NCBI GenBank assembly: GCA_964035545.1
Contig: OZ037765.1
Coordinates: 22,886,495 to 22,950,494 of the forward strand
Source: Bugula neritina
Taxonomy: Eukaryota > Bryozoa > Gymnolaemata > Cheilostomatida > Bugulidae
Length of the DNA stretch: 64,000 bases
Direction: 5' to 3'
Part shown: piece after piece, positions 25,852 to 38,500 of the stretch
Position numbering within the stretch: the stretch's first letter is position 1
Layout: every line of letters starts with the position of its first letter
Translations under genes and position numbers: made by a program
The notes under the pieces: model-generated
The model's input: only the letters and a program-made list of their open reading frames with translations
Database searches by the model: none
Told to the model about the DNA's origin: nothing

Positions 25852-28800
25852 TTACAGTAGGTTACAAGCCGTAGAGGTCTTTGATTTAATCTCAGTCTTA
25901 TCATTTGCTTGAACTTCTTCCGAAGCTTTTCTTTTCGCTTCCTGAAATAAAAATAACATTTTTTTGTAAAAATTTATTTATCGATACTTTTAGCTAAAGC
26001 AGCATATACAGTTCATAATGTTATCAGTCAAATATTGGTCTGTGTGTGTAGAAATGTATAAGGTACATGGAAAGTCAAACTTTCTCTAATTTAAAAAGTA
26101 ATAATTGTTAAAATTACAATTCAACAAAACCAATGGACTGTAAAACAAGCTCTATAATGAATGGTAAATATTGAACTCAGTCAAATGTGATCTTATGTCA
26201 TAGGTTTAAGCCCCACTGCAGGCTAAAGCTTTCTCAACACAACAAAGTTTACGGTTAGTTAGGTAAGCATTCATGTTGTAGGTTGTATAGAACTTTGTGA
26301 ATGTACACTGCATATATATTTACATATCAGTACACAACTAGAAAGATGCTCAAGTATATCACGGCAGAATTTGTAATGGCCAAGAACATGAAAATTAAAA
26401 CGTATAATATTATATTTATTAATTGGAAAATACATTTACCTAATTTAAAGCTGTAGCAAAAGTCTATAACAGCAAAACAACAACTAATAAACAATTATAT
26501 ATTCAGAGCAAATAGTTGCATGATGAAAAATTACACCAGAAATGTTTCAGTTAGGTACTCCTTTCGATGACTCTTATATGTTTTATATTACTGGAAATAG
26601 TTTTCCATCTTCGAGGCAATGGAATTGTTTGTACATACATAATCACCTGCATATGATAAAATAAATAACTTTGATGTAACATACCACCACTTGTGCCAGT
26701 TCAGCTGCAAAAGATGAATTGTGAAGACTGGAAGTCTTGAGCTGTTTTACTCTCACTGTTCGCTTTTTCTTGTTGATAACTTTTGAAAAGTCTACCAGTA
26801 TGTTCATACTTTCTAGTGATCTAATAAAATAACAATTCATACACGCCGACAGATCTAGGTCAGTATGTGATTATTTGTGATACAGAAACAATTCATAAAC
26901 ACATAATATATATATAAAATGGTGTATAGTTTACCACTAAAGAGAGCTCAATGCAGTGCAGAGCAGAGTAAATAAAAGTAATGAACGATAAAATTTGATT
27001 TAAAACACTTTATTACTACTAGTTTCATGTGCATAGAATGTACACAATCTTCAGATAAAATGTTAAGATGTAATTATTATATTATATTATATTATATTAT
27101 ATTATATTTCTAGATATATATGATCTATAACCTTACTCCAACTGGCTGACGTGGTACACAATCCTGTTACAGATAGTACCAAGGCATTTAAAGTGACTCG
27201 GCCGTAGAGCTGTTTCCAACTGTCCTCGAAGAGGGTCATTAGAACCACTTCCTCTTTGACGTAAGCTTTCAACCATTTCCAGATGAGTCACCTGAAGTTC
27301 CTCACATTCTGCTATCAACCCTTTATAGTTAGGATGATCTTCCATCACGATATCTAGGGCACAAACATGTCTTATAGCATTTGTAGAACATGGCGGCTGG
27401 GTGTAAAATTCTTACATTTATAAACTACTTGAATAGCATCTTTTAGATTGGTTATTTTCTTTTACTAACAAATTTTAGGTTCAATATTTGTGAAGCAAAT
27501 TGTTTGAAAGCCAGCTTTAAAAATGCTGCTCCAGTTTGAGTTATTCCTATCTAACGCAGACCAAAAATGTGCAGTAAATACCATGCATTTGTTTCCATAA
27601 ATTTTGTATTATAGAACAAGCAGGAAAGATAATGCATTTAATAAACTTTAGTTTCAAAAATATCACAGAAGTTGTCTTCTCTTTTTAACAGGGTCAATTT
27701 GCATTCTTAGAAAACATTGTTATAATAAAGTTATTATAATCACCAATTGTAAATAAAAGTTTTTTGTCGATTTATGTTTTCATTATAAATGACAATTTTA
27801 CCTAACGACTTGCTAATCCATACAAAATCTGTGAGGCATAGTTCATAGAGTAACAGTTCGCAGTAAATGTGGTAGTGCAACTCCCAACTCTCAAGAGTGT
27901 TTAACAAAACAGGGTACATCACTGTTTTCTTCTCTACAACATAGGATGACATGTGTTTCCTCGCTCTTTGGTTGGTGGTATAGTATAGGAAATATATATA
28001 TATATATTTTTTTTTTACTTTTTTGATATACATAGCTACTTACCTAACCTCTGTCTGTTTATAGCGACATTTAAATGCTCAACAAGATCAGGATCTTCTA
28101 GAAACTGTGAAGACATCAAAGGTACAATGAGGTCAGAATCATCAAGCTTAGTCAGCAGTGTTGCGGCATCAGTGTATTGCAAAGACAGCTCTACTCTCAG
28201 TCCTATCCCAAAACAACTTGTATACAGTTAAATTCAATTACTATAAGAACTGAGCAAGAGCATGCAATGATATAAGTGTTAGCTATACAAATTACCAATA
28301 ATACAGCAAAGTGAAACAGCCATAAACTTAATCCTATCAAAAACCATAGTGGTTTTACATAGACTGATTATATTACATAGACATAGCTATATAGATTATT
28401 GAACTATTTATAATCAGAAAATGATTGGTCATTCATACAGAAAAGGCAGCTGCTGCTATTATAGATGGATTTTAATTAGGAATACCATATCAATGTTCCA
28501 AATTTTTAAGTAGCAACTTTCTTTGCTAAAGACACAATGCTCAGATTGAATTGTATAATAAAATAAAATACAGTAAAATGAGAATAAGTTTGCTTTTAAA
28601 CAAAAATAATTTACCAAAATATTTTATTACTTAAAAGTACATTTTGATATGAAAAGTCGCTAATGTTAGTGGCAAAAACGATTTTAGCTGGCAAAATTTT
28701 TAACCACATTCATTCAAATATTGCAAATGTGCTATTTTACCATTTTTCAACTGCTACATATTGTATTTGGATCCACCCAATTATTAAATACTATCAGGTT

Positions 28801-31800
28801 TTATTAACTGTGATGCACTCGCATATGAGTGTGGCTTTAATATTAATGAAATAAGCTTTCATGAATATAAAAACACACTTGTTATTATAGTTTTTACTTT
28901 GTAGATTAAAATGTTAAACCATGCTGAGTTACATAACCACAGCTATTAGTTTCTCACCAAACTTTCTTTTGAGTCTTTTCTGAATTCTCTTAGCTAAACC
29001 AGAATCCCAAAGGTCATTCGAGCTAAGTATGATAACCTCTTTGTCTAATGGCAGGTTGGTCGCACACACTTCAGGCTCCTTGAAAATCATATCTCCAAGA
29101 AATTCAGACCTTTGCTGTTTCAGAGATCCTCTCAAATTGTATGTCATCTACAAGGCTGTTCTACTAATATTTTTCATAAACCAATGACTGCAAGCAATCA
29201 TGATCCAAATAGTCAAACCCTAATGTTAAATACAAGTTGAAAATTAAAGTTGCAAATAAAAAATGCCCTTACAGTAGTAATACTTTGAAATGAATGACTT
29301 TGACTTTTCTATAAGTATTGTGACCATATTTTTAGTTATAGTGATAACCAAAAGCAATGTAGTTAATCCATAGTTTTTGTGAATCTTTGATAAATTAACT
29401 AAAACCTAAAATTGGAGAACCAATAAATTATTAAAAAGGCCTTTCTTTAGCTTTGTTATATTTCCAATTTATGGTTTGAAAAGTGATTGCTTGTTCATAG
29501 ACAACTTTTCATGTTATAGTATCTGGTAAAACTAATGCTAAAAGAAAATTTGTAGTAACGTATTACCAGCATATTATGCTGAGATGAAACTTGATTTACA
29601 CATTTTAACACAAAATATAATAATCACCAGTCACCATTATCATCACAGCTAAATACCTTGTCCTTCTTTAGTATAGAGCCATCAGCTTCGCCAGTAGCCA
29701 TGTAATTTACTAACACAGGTGCCAGCAGGTGCTCTACATAAGATCTAATATCCTGGTTTCCAAAAACACAATTGTTGACAGATAAATATCTATCATCAAC
29801 ATCAGTAAGCTCTTCTATTTGCAGTGGAATGAGGTGGAAGTCTGACTAAAAGCATAGATACTGTAGACAATAAAATTGGATTGCTTTATCGCTTGTTCCA
29901 ACCATTCCACAGAAAATTAGCGCTGATAAAAATGAAAATACATATAATTATTGTAATTATATGCATGCATAAAAAACTAACTGAGAAATACTTACATCTG
30001 TGAAATGCCGGGCTAAAGACAGTCTAAACTCCTCATTGCACATCTTAGAGTTGAAATAAGACTGAGAGAGTAAAGCAAGAGTCATGTGACTAGATTCAAC
30101 AGCATGATACAACTTCTGTTGCCATGATCCACCTGTCATGTGAAGAGAACAGCACATTATGCAAAGAACTATTTTATTAAAACTGAATTGACACTCCATG
30201 ACTCATATCAGCTTTTAACAATCGCTCACAGTTTAAAAAATTGAGCTTAAAAATAAAAAATAGTTATAATTTTCTCAAGTAGTGATGACTGTGAGAAGAA
30301 TTTAAAACTTCAACAATACCTGTATGAAGTTGCTGCCGATCTATAAACAGCTTAATATCTGGCATTTTACATTCCAAGACTTCTCCGATGATTTTGCAAG
30401 TCTCCTCATTAGCATGAGCATACGAGATGAAGATATCATAGTCATAGTTGGAACCTGATGCTTCTTCAACAACATTTTCTTTAAGATTTTCTCTATAAAT
30501 GATTTCCAAAAACTACGTTCATGCATTTAATTGTGGCTAGTAGACTGTGCCTAAGATAACGAACTGAATTTAAATTTGTAGCTATTTATAACCAGCTAAT
30601 TAACTGAAATAGACTGAACATAAAATGATATATGAGAAGTGACACAACACAATGTTATTTCTATAATAAATTGAACATGTGTAGTAGCGTTTGGTAAATA
30701 ATGATGTGAAATAATAAGCGAAATTAGTCTTTTAGTTAATTAGTTTTGTAAATATATCAGATAGAAGTTATATATCTCAAAATATGGTTGACAAGAGTCA
30801 TAATTAGGCATTACCATAAATAAGTATTCTCATTATTGTGTCATTGCAACATGTTGACATTCTGGAACAAACGATGTAAATGTACTAACTCAGTAGGCAT
30901 AGTAGAAGTTAGGAATGACTTCTTGTCACCAGGACTGCTATTCTCCAGTACTTCCTGTTTGTAAGCCACCACATACAGCGTGATATTGTGTATCAGCCTT
31001 TTTTTGTTTTCATTCTGCATTCTAATGTCAACCCACTGTATGAGAGACATGTAAGTGGGAAGATTAGATATGCCTTCACACAACATAGGAGCGAGTCTGG
31101 TAAAGGAAGTAGTCTGTCTGTTCAGACACCATGCAGCATTGTATTCCTCAACTCTATCGTCATCTTCCAGGTAGGCAGGACTGAGGAAAGTTATCACCCT
31201 GAAATATTATAAACTTACTACTTCACAAATAATTCCCAAACTATTTAGTCATGAGAGAGGACAACTCACGACGTACTCTGATAGGTAAAGCAGTATAAAA
31301 CTTCCTATATAATTTAATCTTTAGCACACTGATACTACTACATTATATAAGAGCAGTATGGTATTTGAATTTCGCCAATGAATAAAATAGCTCAACTTTG
31401 AAAAAAGGTAAGCAACTTTCATTACTTTCAACAAAATACTATTTTACGACAATGACTAAACACGGCAACAAACAAACTTTATAAAGCTCTACACCTACAA
31501 CAGAATACCAACCAGTCATCTGCAATTTTGAACGTCAATAATTTTACAACTTTTCAACAACTGTGATGGAACCTTGAGTAAATTTTATCATTTTTTATCA
31601 AGGAGCTGCAAATTATCTTAAATCAAAAAATCTTGAAATTACAAAAATTTGCAAAAGCAAACTTGAAAGTACACCTTGAACATGTTTTCAATATGTCAAA
31701 CAGTTTCTTGTCTCCACCATCCCTCTTTTCTTCGCTCTCAGGCCTATTCTCTGATGCGTAGAATGTCAAAGTTTTCTGCTGTTTCCAAAAGATATGTTTA

Positions 31801-33941
31801 ACTTGTTCTACACTTTCCTTGTCTCGAGATACGTATGAAAGATAGAAATCATACTGTGGGGAAGGTGGTAACAAGGAAGGGCTGATAGGCTGCGTCCCAA
31901 TTACTAAACAAAAAATACTTTCACTGTTATGAGAATTATTATGAATTCAATATTATAATATAGTAAATTGCTACTAATAATTTGTAGTTAAACTTTAGAC
32001 TAAGAAACATGATTACACATTTCATTTAATGAAACCGATCTGGAACTACTATTATAATTGGAGTTGTCAACTCAGCTAGTACATGACCTTCAAGTATTCA
32101 AAAGTTATTTGATCATTTGTATTTTACTTGCATTATTTATAGTTGCTTTGTATAAGTTGTCACCTCTATAACCCAAAAAACGTAAAACCTCAAAGAAAAA
32201 AGACAAGTGCAGTAATAGAGAAACTGAGAAAAACTTGTATTCTATATCAAACAATTTAATTATTTTTATTACACAATAATGCTTTATTATTCCAACATAT
32301 ATCTCTTTATTAAAATAAAAAGATAACAGTTATACAAATTCAACTCACCTTCATTAAAATTTTGCTTTAGCCTGTGAAATGTTTCGTAAATATAATTATT
32401 TCCTGTATAAATCACAAGCTTGAACAAGGAAATGCCAAGTCCATTTTTCATCCACATTACTGCACTTGCTATAATGGCCGTTAGCATTGTAATTTCATTG
32501 TAACCCTAAATGATAACATACAAAATATCACTTATGGAGCTCAATAAGTTAGTGGAAAAATAAGACTGCAAAGATAACAGCTAATTTATTTTATTGGAAT
32601 GAATTGAGCTCTTTTGTAAGTCCTTAAAGTTATACAGTCAAATTTTACTAACAAAAACACAATATTTACTGTATGTTCAGCTAAACCTGTCAAGTAAATA
32701 TTGATCAAATACGTTACATGTTTACATTGAATATTGAATATATAACTTCACATGATATAATGATCCTTTTAAATATTTAAAAGTAGTAAATTATGTACCT
32801 GATCACCTGTACTCAACAAGGGGGAGATGATTACTCCATTGGAAAATAAACTAGTTGCAGGAACTAAAGCTTTAAACACAGATTTTACAGATTGTTGCGG
32901 AGAAGCACCAGTTCTAGTATTTTCAAAGCACAAAAGTCTCCTAAAATATTACATTGGCAGATAATATACATTTCACAGCATAGTTTGCAGTATAATATAT
33001 ACTTCAGAATATTAAAGTGTAACTTCTAAAGAGCAAAGTATGTATACATATGTAGTCACAAGTAGCAGTGTTCATTTGAATTACTATAAAGTGAAATGAG
33101 TACATAATATACACAGAGACTAGCAAGTCAAGATGCCATCTTTATATAGAGCATCTTCATTTGAAGTAGAATTATTATAACCATACTGATAGCTGACAAG
33201 TAAGGAAAGTTTTCCCTACAGAATACATATTAATACAGAATAACTAGTTTTTAAGTTTGTTAGTCTTAAAGCTTAGCAGGATGGTACTTAGTAGGAGGTA
33301 CTTATTCAAGTCTCACATCTTTCCCATAGTATTACAATTTTTGAGTTAGTTTATTTCAGACTTTACACAAAACACAAAAAGCAAGAAAGGAAATGATGTG
33401 TATTTAGTTTTGTAGCATTACCTGTAAGGTATCTTTTCTGGCAATGGTTTAGACCACCAGCAATAGAACTGTTGCCGAAAATCCTCTTCTTTGTCCTCAG
33501 CTAGCCTGCTAACCTCAAGGCCAAATCGCTTTTTCAATGCTCCAATGACTGATGTGTTTGATGGGATGTATGCACCTAATGCAATGTATGCAAATGCATC
33601 AGTAATTTAACAATTAAAACAACAATGAAAATATTTAGAAAAATATTAAATAAAGCATTATTCATAATTATGCTAAAATTTGTAGGTTTTATCTCTGAAA
33701 TGCACATTGATATGAAAAATGCTGACAACAAATTAATGATGCATAATCAAAAGTTTCAACACTCTCTTTCTCCAATAAGTTTTTACCACCTTACAAAGTA
33801 ATTACCTCTAACAGCAGAAATCATTATTAGGTCAACTTTTTCTTCCGGTGATAACAATGTAATGTCTCCATACAGTAATTCGACAGCTTTGGTACCAGAC
33901 TCAGTGTTGAACTCTATCTTATCAACAAACCTTAAAGGCAT
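25852..33941 (-). CDS. Macro-like/TIR/TIR/TIR-like/CaaX protein, paralogue A
   Basis: Fifteen exons, 5' to 3': 33941-33806, 33575-33422, 32940-32799, 32505-32349, 31903-31675, 31198-30886, 30512-30320, 30132-29996, 29845-29657, 29147-28958, 28202-28049, ~27965-27802, 27353-27137, 26820-26685, 25941-25852; 866 aa. Residues 1-196 resemble a macro domain (LLYGDIT near 22, PLLSTGDQGY near 140). TIR1 ~213-345 (YDFYLSYVSRDKESVEQVKH; VITFLSPAYLEDDDRVEEY). TIR2 ~400-525 (YDIFISYAHA; LFIDRQQL; SYFNSKMCNEEF, whose Glu fits the TIR NADase position). A third TIR-like module ~585-715 (EVIILSSNDLWDSGLAKRIQ; PLMSSQFLEDPD) lacks that Glu. The protein ends CNLL, a CaaX box with terminal Leu (geranylgeranyl type). 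The start is placed at MPLRFV because homology with B begins there; a 5' UTR exon upstream is likely. The exon 6-7 join is the least certain. Function unknown; immune or cell-death signalling is inferred from the domains. Confidence 0.82.
26995..27115. repeat. ATATT pentanucleotide microsatellite
   Basis: Seven or so tandem copies of TTATA around 27073-27111, within an intron of TIR gene A close to the exon 13 donor. Confidence 0.7.
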
Positions 33942-35590
33942 AATCGTTCCTCGCACAGCCTAAAGCCAATAAATTACAATTAGGTTAAAGCTATAACAAT
34001 GTCTCACGAGCACTAGTACTTTCTATAAAATGTAACACACTATTGAGGCTTGAGCACAAATCATAGTTAAACAAAAACTAATTAGTGCATAATTGTATTG
34101 TGATTTATAAATTTTAGAGCAAAGGATCATGTTCAGATAATCGCAAACTAGAGCACATTGTGCAAAAGGCACTAATTTTATCACTGATATAGCAACATTA
34201 AATATCAATTGATTAATTATCAACTTAATCTAGGTAATAATAAAGTATAAAACAAGACAAACCACATGTTTTTCTCATTTGCTTTTGAGACTGAAGTAAG
34301 GGTTCAAAACCCAGTGCCTAGTTGCTAGTATCAGTATCACTTAAACAGAAATTGCAGTTTAAAACGAGCATCTGTTAGTGCTAAAATTAAAATAATTCAT
34401 TCAATATTTACATTAATGTTTGCATTATTGATATTCATATTAACCTTGTGATAATCAATATCATTATCACAATTGATTCACTCAACACTCGAGAAAATCA
34501 AAGTGAATATTATAAATAAAGTTATTTGCCAACTACTAAAATATGGAGTAAAAAAAACATAAGGGGAAAGTGTTCTCTAGAAAATATTTAAAAATCAAAT
34601 AAATCATTTGCCTCTAATACCCTCTTGATAAAATATATTTACAGTTAATATTATAAAGACTCGCACTGATTTATGACTTTCAGTTATAGGATCATTACTA
34701 GGCTTTGGTTTATGGGTAACTAAGATGACTGTGTATTTACCCTCCAAATTGTAGAGAGCCAGGCGCACAGATGAAACCAGTCTACCGCGAAAGGATAACT
34801 CGCAATCTCTCCATTAATTAATAAGTAACCCGTACACAGTGTGGTTTGTGCAATCCATTGAATTAAAACTCAGTTATAATATTTTAGTAGAGGAATCCAT
34901 ATAAGCCTGATTGATGATTGAAATTTTAAATTCAAATCCAAGGCGAACCTATATAACTAGATGCTTTTGTTTTGTCGAAAATGTATAATACACATATTCA
35001 AGTAGTTTTTGCCCGAACCCCACAAACCAAATTTGACATTAGTTTGAAAAGACATGTCAAAATGAGTGCTTTGGCTCAATAATGTGATGCTGCTACACAT
35101 ATATTAAAAGTCAAACATAAAATGCTCTAAAATTGAGATAGTCTCAAACAGTATGTACATACAGCCTTAGCTTTTTCCTTGAAAGCTTTACATAGCTTTT
35201 TCTCTTAAAGCCTGCATAACAACAAAGCCATAATGCAATACAGATTTTAGTTGAAATTGTGAAAATGTAATAAAAAGTCGTTTAATATTTATAATATCGA
35301 GAGTTGCAGAATTTGTTTATTTGCAGTATAAGCTAAAACAAAAATGTTCTCCTAAAAATGAAATAAGTTAATAGGAAAATATATAATTTGAAATACAAAA
35401 ATATCAAACAATATAACATCAGGTAAAAGAAAAAATATTGTGTAGAATTAAAAACATAAACTTGAGAAGAGAAGTAGATAGCCATCAGCGTCAATAACAA
35501 TTTTAAAGAATAAATAATTTCAATATTCTGATATGACCAGAACTTGTATACACACAAATGTTTTATATAAAATAAAATAAGCAAAGATGT
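33942..35590. other. Spacer between TIR paralogues, possible 5' UTR exon of gene A
   Basis: Gene A's first coding exon has a plausible acceptor (TTTAG at 33960-33964 on the minus strand), so a non-coding first exon should lie upstream. The best candidate is a locally GC-richer segment at about 34741-34815 that ends, on the minus strand, in the donor GGAGG|GTAAAT. This is weak evidence. The rest (34850-35590) is AT-rich with nothing recognisable. A GGTTCAAAACCC word at about 34298-34309 resembles a tRNA B box, perhaps a SINE remnant. Confidence 0.35.
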
Positions 35591-38500
35591 CTATAAAATA
35601 AGACAAGCTTGTGATTTTTTGTCGGCATAATTTTCTTTCATTTTTTCAATATTCTCTTTCCCTCGGGTTTCCGGCAAACGGTTTGAGCCTTCATCCTATA
35701 AAATAAACATAAGGCCATTGCATCAAAGGCATTCACACTTTACTCTGTGACTTTTGTTTATATGTTCTGTTTGTGCTGAAATTTAACAAATCAAAGTTAC
35801 AGAATAACTTTCATAGAAAAAATAAGAAATATTTGGTTTCCAAAAATATAGGTAACACATATTGCGAGAAACTTGCAGAATTACACATATCGGGGGAAAT
35901 ACTAAAAATAACTTACTGCAGATTTCCCTTCTTTGCTATCCTCAGTTTTTGAGGGAGAGCCACTGGTGTTGCTGGGTTTGTCATGATGTTTACTAATTTG
36001 GTTCATCACTTCTTGTTTTTCCTTCTCTGCCAACTCCGACACCACAACTACATCCTTGATGACTGCAAATACGTCCAACAACACCGCCTCCTGCTTCGCC
36101 GTCCTTCAGAAAAATAAGGGATGAAATATTTTTAATGCCAACAAAATAGAAGCATAAGTTTCAAATAGCCAAGTATAAAAAGTCATTCCAACCCCATGTA
36201 AACAAAACTTATATATAGCCTGACATAATCTGATGATGTCACTCGTAAGTCACATGACATTTTATAACTAATAATTATAAATGTTTGATAATGTACCATA
36301 TTTACTCAAATGAAGCAAGCCGAATCAGAACTTCACATTACCAATGTTGTTAGGAACCTCAAGAAGAATAGCTAATTAACATTATTATACGTTTTATATT
36401 ATTTTCTCTATTTTCAATAATAAAATGTTTGTTCATTTTAAAAAAATGTAAATTTGAAATTTTTCATGATATTTTGTGTGTTTCGCGTTTAAAATAGAAA
36501 GAAATCCTTCTAAAATCTATAGCTAGAACCTACTCTGGCTGATAGACATGGTGAGCCACTCTATTGCACAATGCAGTAACAAACTTAAGCTGCCTCTGTT
36601 CCCAGTTTTTCTTTCTTCTTGCAGCTTCAGTTTCCGTTTCATGACTACCTTCTAATATCCATGTATTATATGCCCTTTCAAAATTTGTATCCAGCTCTTT
36701 CCATTCTTGCATCATGCTAGCATAGTTCTTGTGTTCCACCATTACTTCATCTAAAAGATATAAATAAATCTATAGATGTTAAATTATACATTCATGTTAT
36801 AATAATCCCATGTGTGTTAATAATATACAATCTTGTTGTAAATTGTTTTTATCTAATTCCAAAACCTACAATCTGAATGTGTAAAACATCAATGCTGATA
36901 TTAGCCAGGGACTTAAATAAAATGGTAAAATAAAAATGCATGTTTGCTATAAAGTCTGTATATTTTAAAACTTGGCAGTCTCGCCTACAAAAATTTTTTG
37001 CAAAACATATTGAAATATTTGTTAATAAATAATGACAAAATACTATAACATTCATTATATATATTGAAAATAATCTATTAACAATTATATTGATTTTTAA
37101 ACTTTCAAACAAATAACCATAATCATTATTAATCATCTTGAAATATATAAACAAAAATTGCTTAATTTAAAAATAAATTTTAGCTGTGAAACTATCACTC
37201 TTATACAGTATAACAGAATTAAAACCAAATATGACCTTCATTAAGTCCTATTACGTATGAAGTGCAGTAATGTTACCCAGTGCCATGGTCTCCCATACTG
37301 GATCTGTTAGACACAGTTCAAACACCAGCAGCTCGCAATACACATGGTAGGCTGCCTCGGCATCTTTTAATACACTGTTCAGTAACACTGGATACATTCT
37401 GAACTTCTCATCTATAATAATGATAATTTCATAAATAACTTAATATATATACAAACATATATACATATATCTGTGAGTAGGTAGATTAAAAATTTCATGC
37501 AGAACAGAAAAATTGTGACAGCACAGCAAGCACAATAGAAGCTCCAGACTTGAGCAGAAAGGCATTAAATTATATTTAGCAAGTTAATAAAGTTGAACAT
37601 TCTTGCCTTTAAAAAACTAAACCCATTACTAGCAGTCTTATATACCTTATCAAACAAAAGTTCAAATACTTTTATAAACTAATATGTTAATGCTTTTTGG
37701 TACAATTGTGGCTTAAAGATATAGCATCAAATTGAGTTATATCATACAAAACAATAAATTATCTACATTCTACTAAAGATTTCAACAACAAGCTTACAAA
37801 ATTAAAGAATTAGACTTCTGTTTGCTTGATGCTATAATATTGACTAAAGTTTAACATACAGTATTAACAATTAACAAACAATAAACCAATGAAAATGAAG
37901 AGCACTTGCTATAATTAGAAACCACTGCAAATTATATGTCTTGAATATCTCTAGAAGCAGCACCAAGTATTTTTACACACATCATCGTCTGAACTCCAAA
38001 CTCCCAACTCCAGATGTAGGCTTTCCTCTCTGAACCACCGCTCTCAGTCACCTCCAGCTCGGTGCTGCTGCTATCGACTTTCATATGTCCTTAACTTGAT
38101 GCCAGTTTTTATTCTTTTAACATTCACAAATAAATAAGCTGTTAATTAAATACTTGACTACCTCCGATCCATTTATACTCATTTTCTGTTTATTCATAGC
38201 CACTCACCTAGTCTTTGCCTGTTTATAGCTACTTGGAGCCCTTCAATGATATCCAGATCTTTGAGGAAATTTGGTGACATCAGCACTACAATCATATCTG
38301 CTTCATCCAATTTCTTCAGCACTACTGCAGTGTCTTTAGATTCAATGTTCAATTCAGCATCAAACCCTGTATAATACAGAAAACAACTACGCTCTTGTAT
38401 TGCATATATTTAAGCATAGATGGTTTTAAAACTTTGTAGATTATAAAATAGAAAAATCTATCACCTATAAAACAAGTTCTCTGATAAAATCAGGGTCTAT

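Noticed and set aside
26190-26250. Possible tRNA or SINE from GGTTTAAGCCCC
   Set aside because: A single B-box-like word without a matching A box or a second copy in the window.
34260-34330. Possible tRNA gene from the GGTTCAAAACCC word
   Set aside because: Only a B-box-like word; no A box at the right distance and no cloverleaf can be drawn. At most a SINE remnant.
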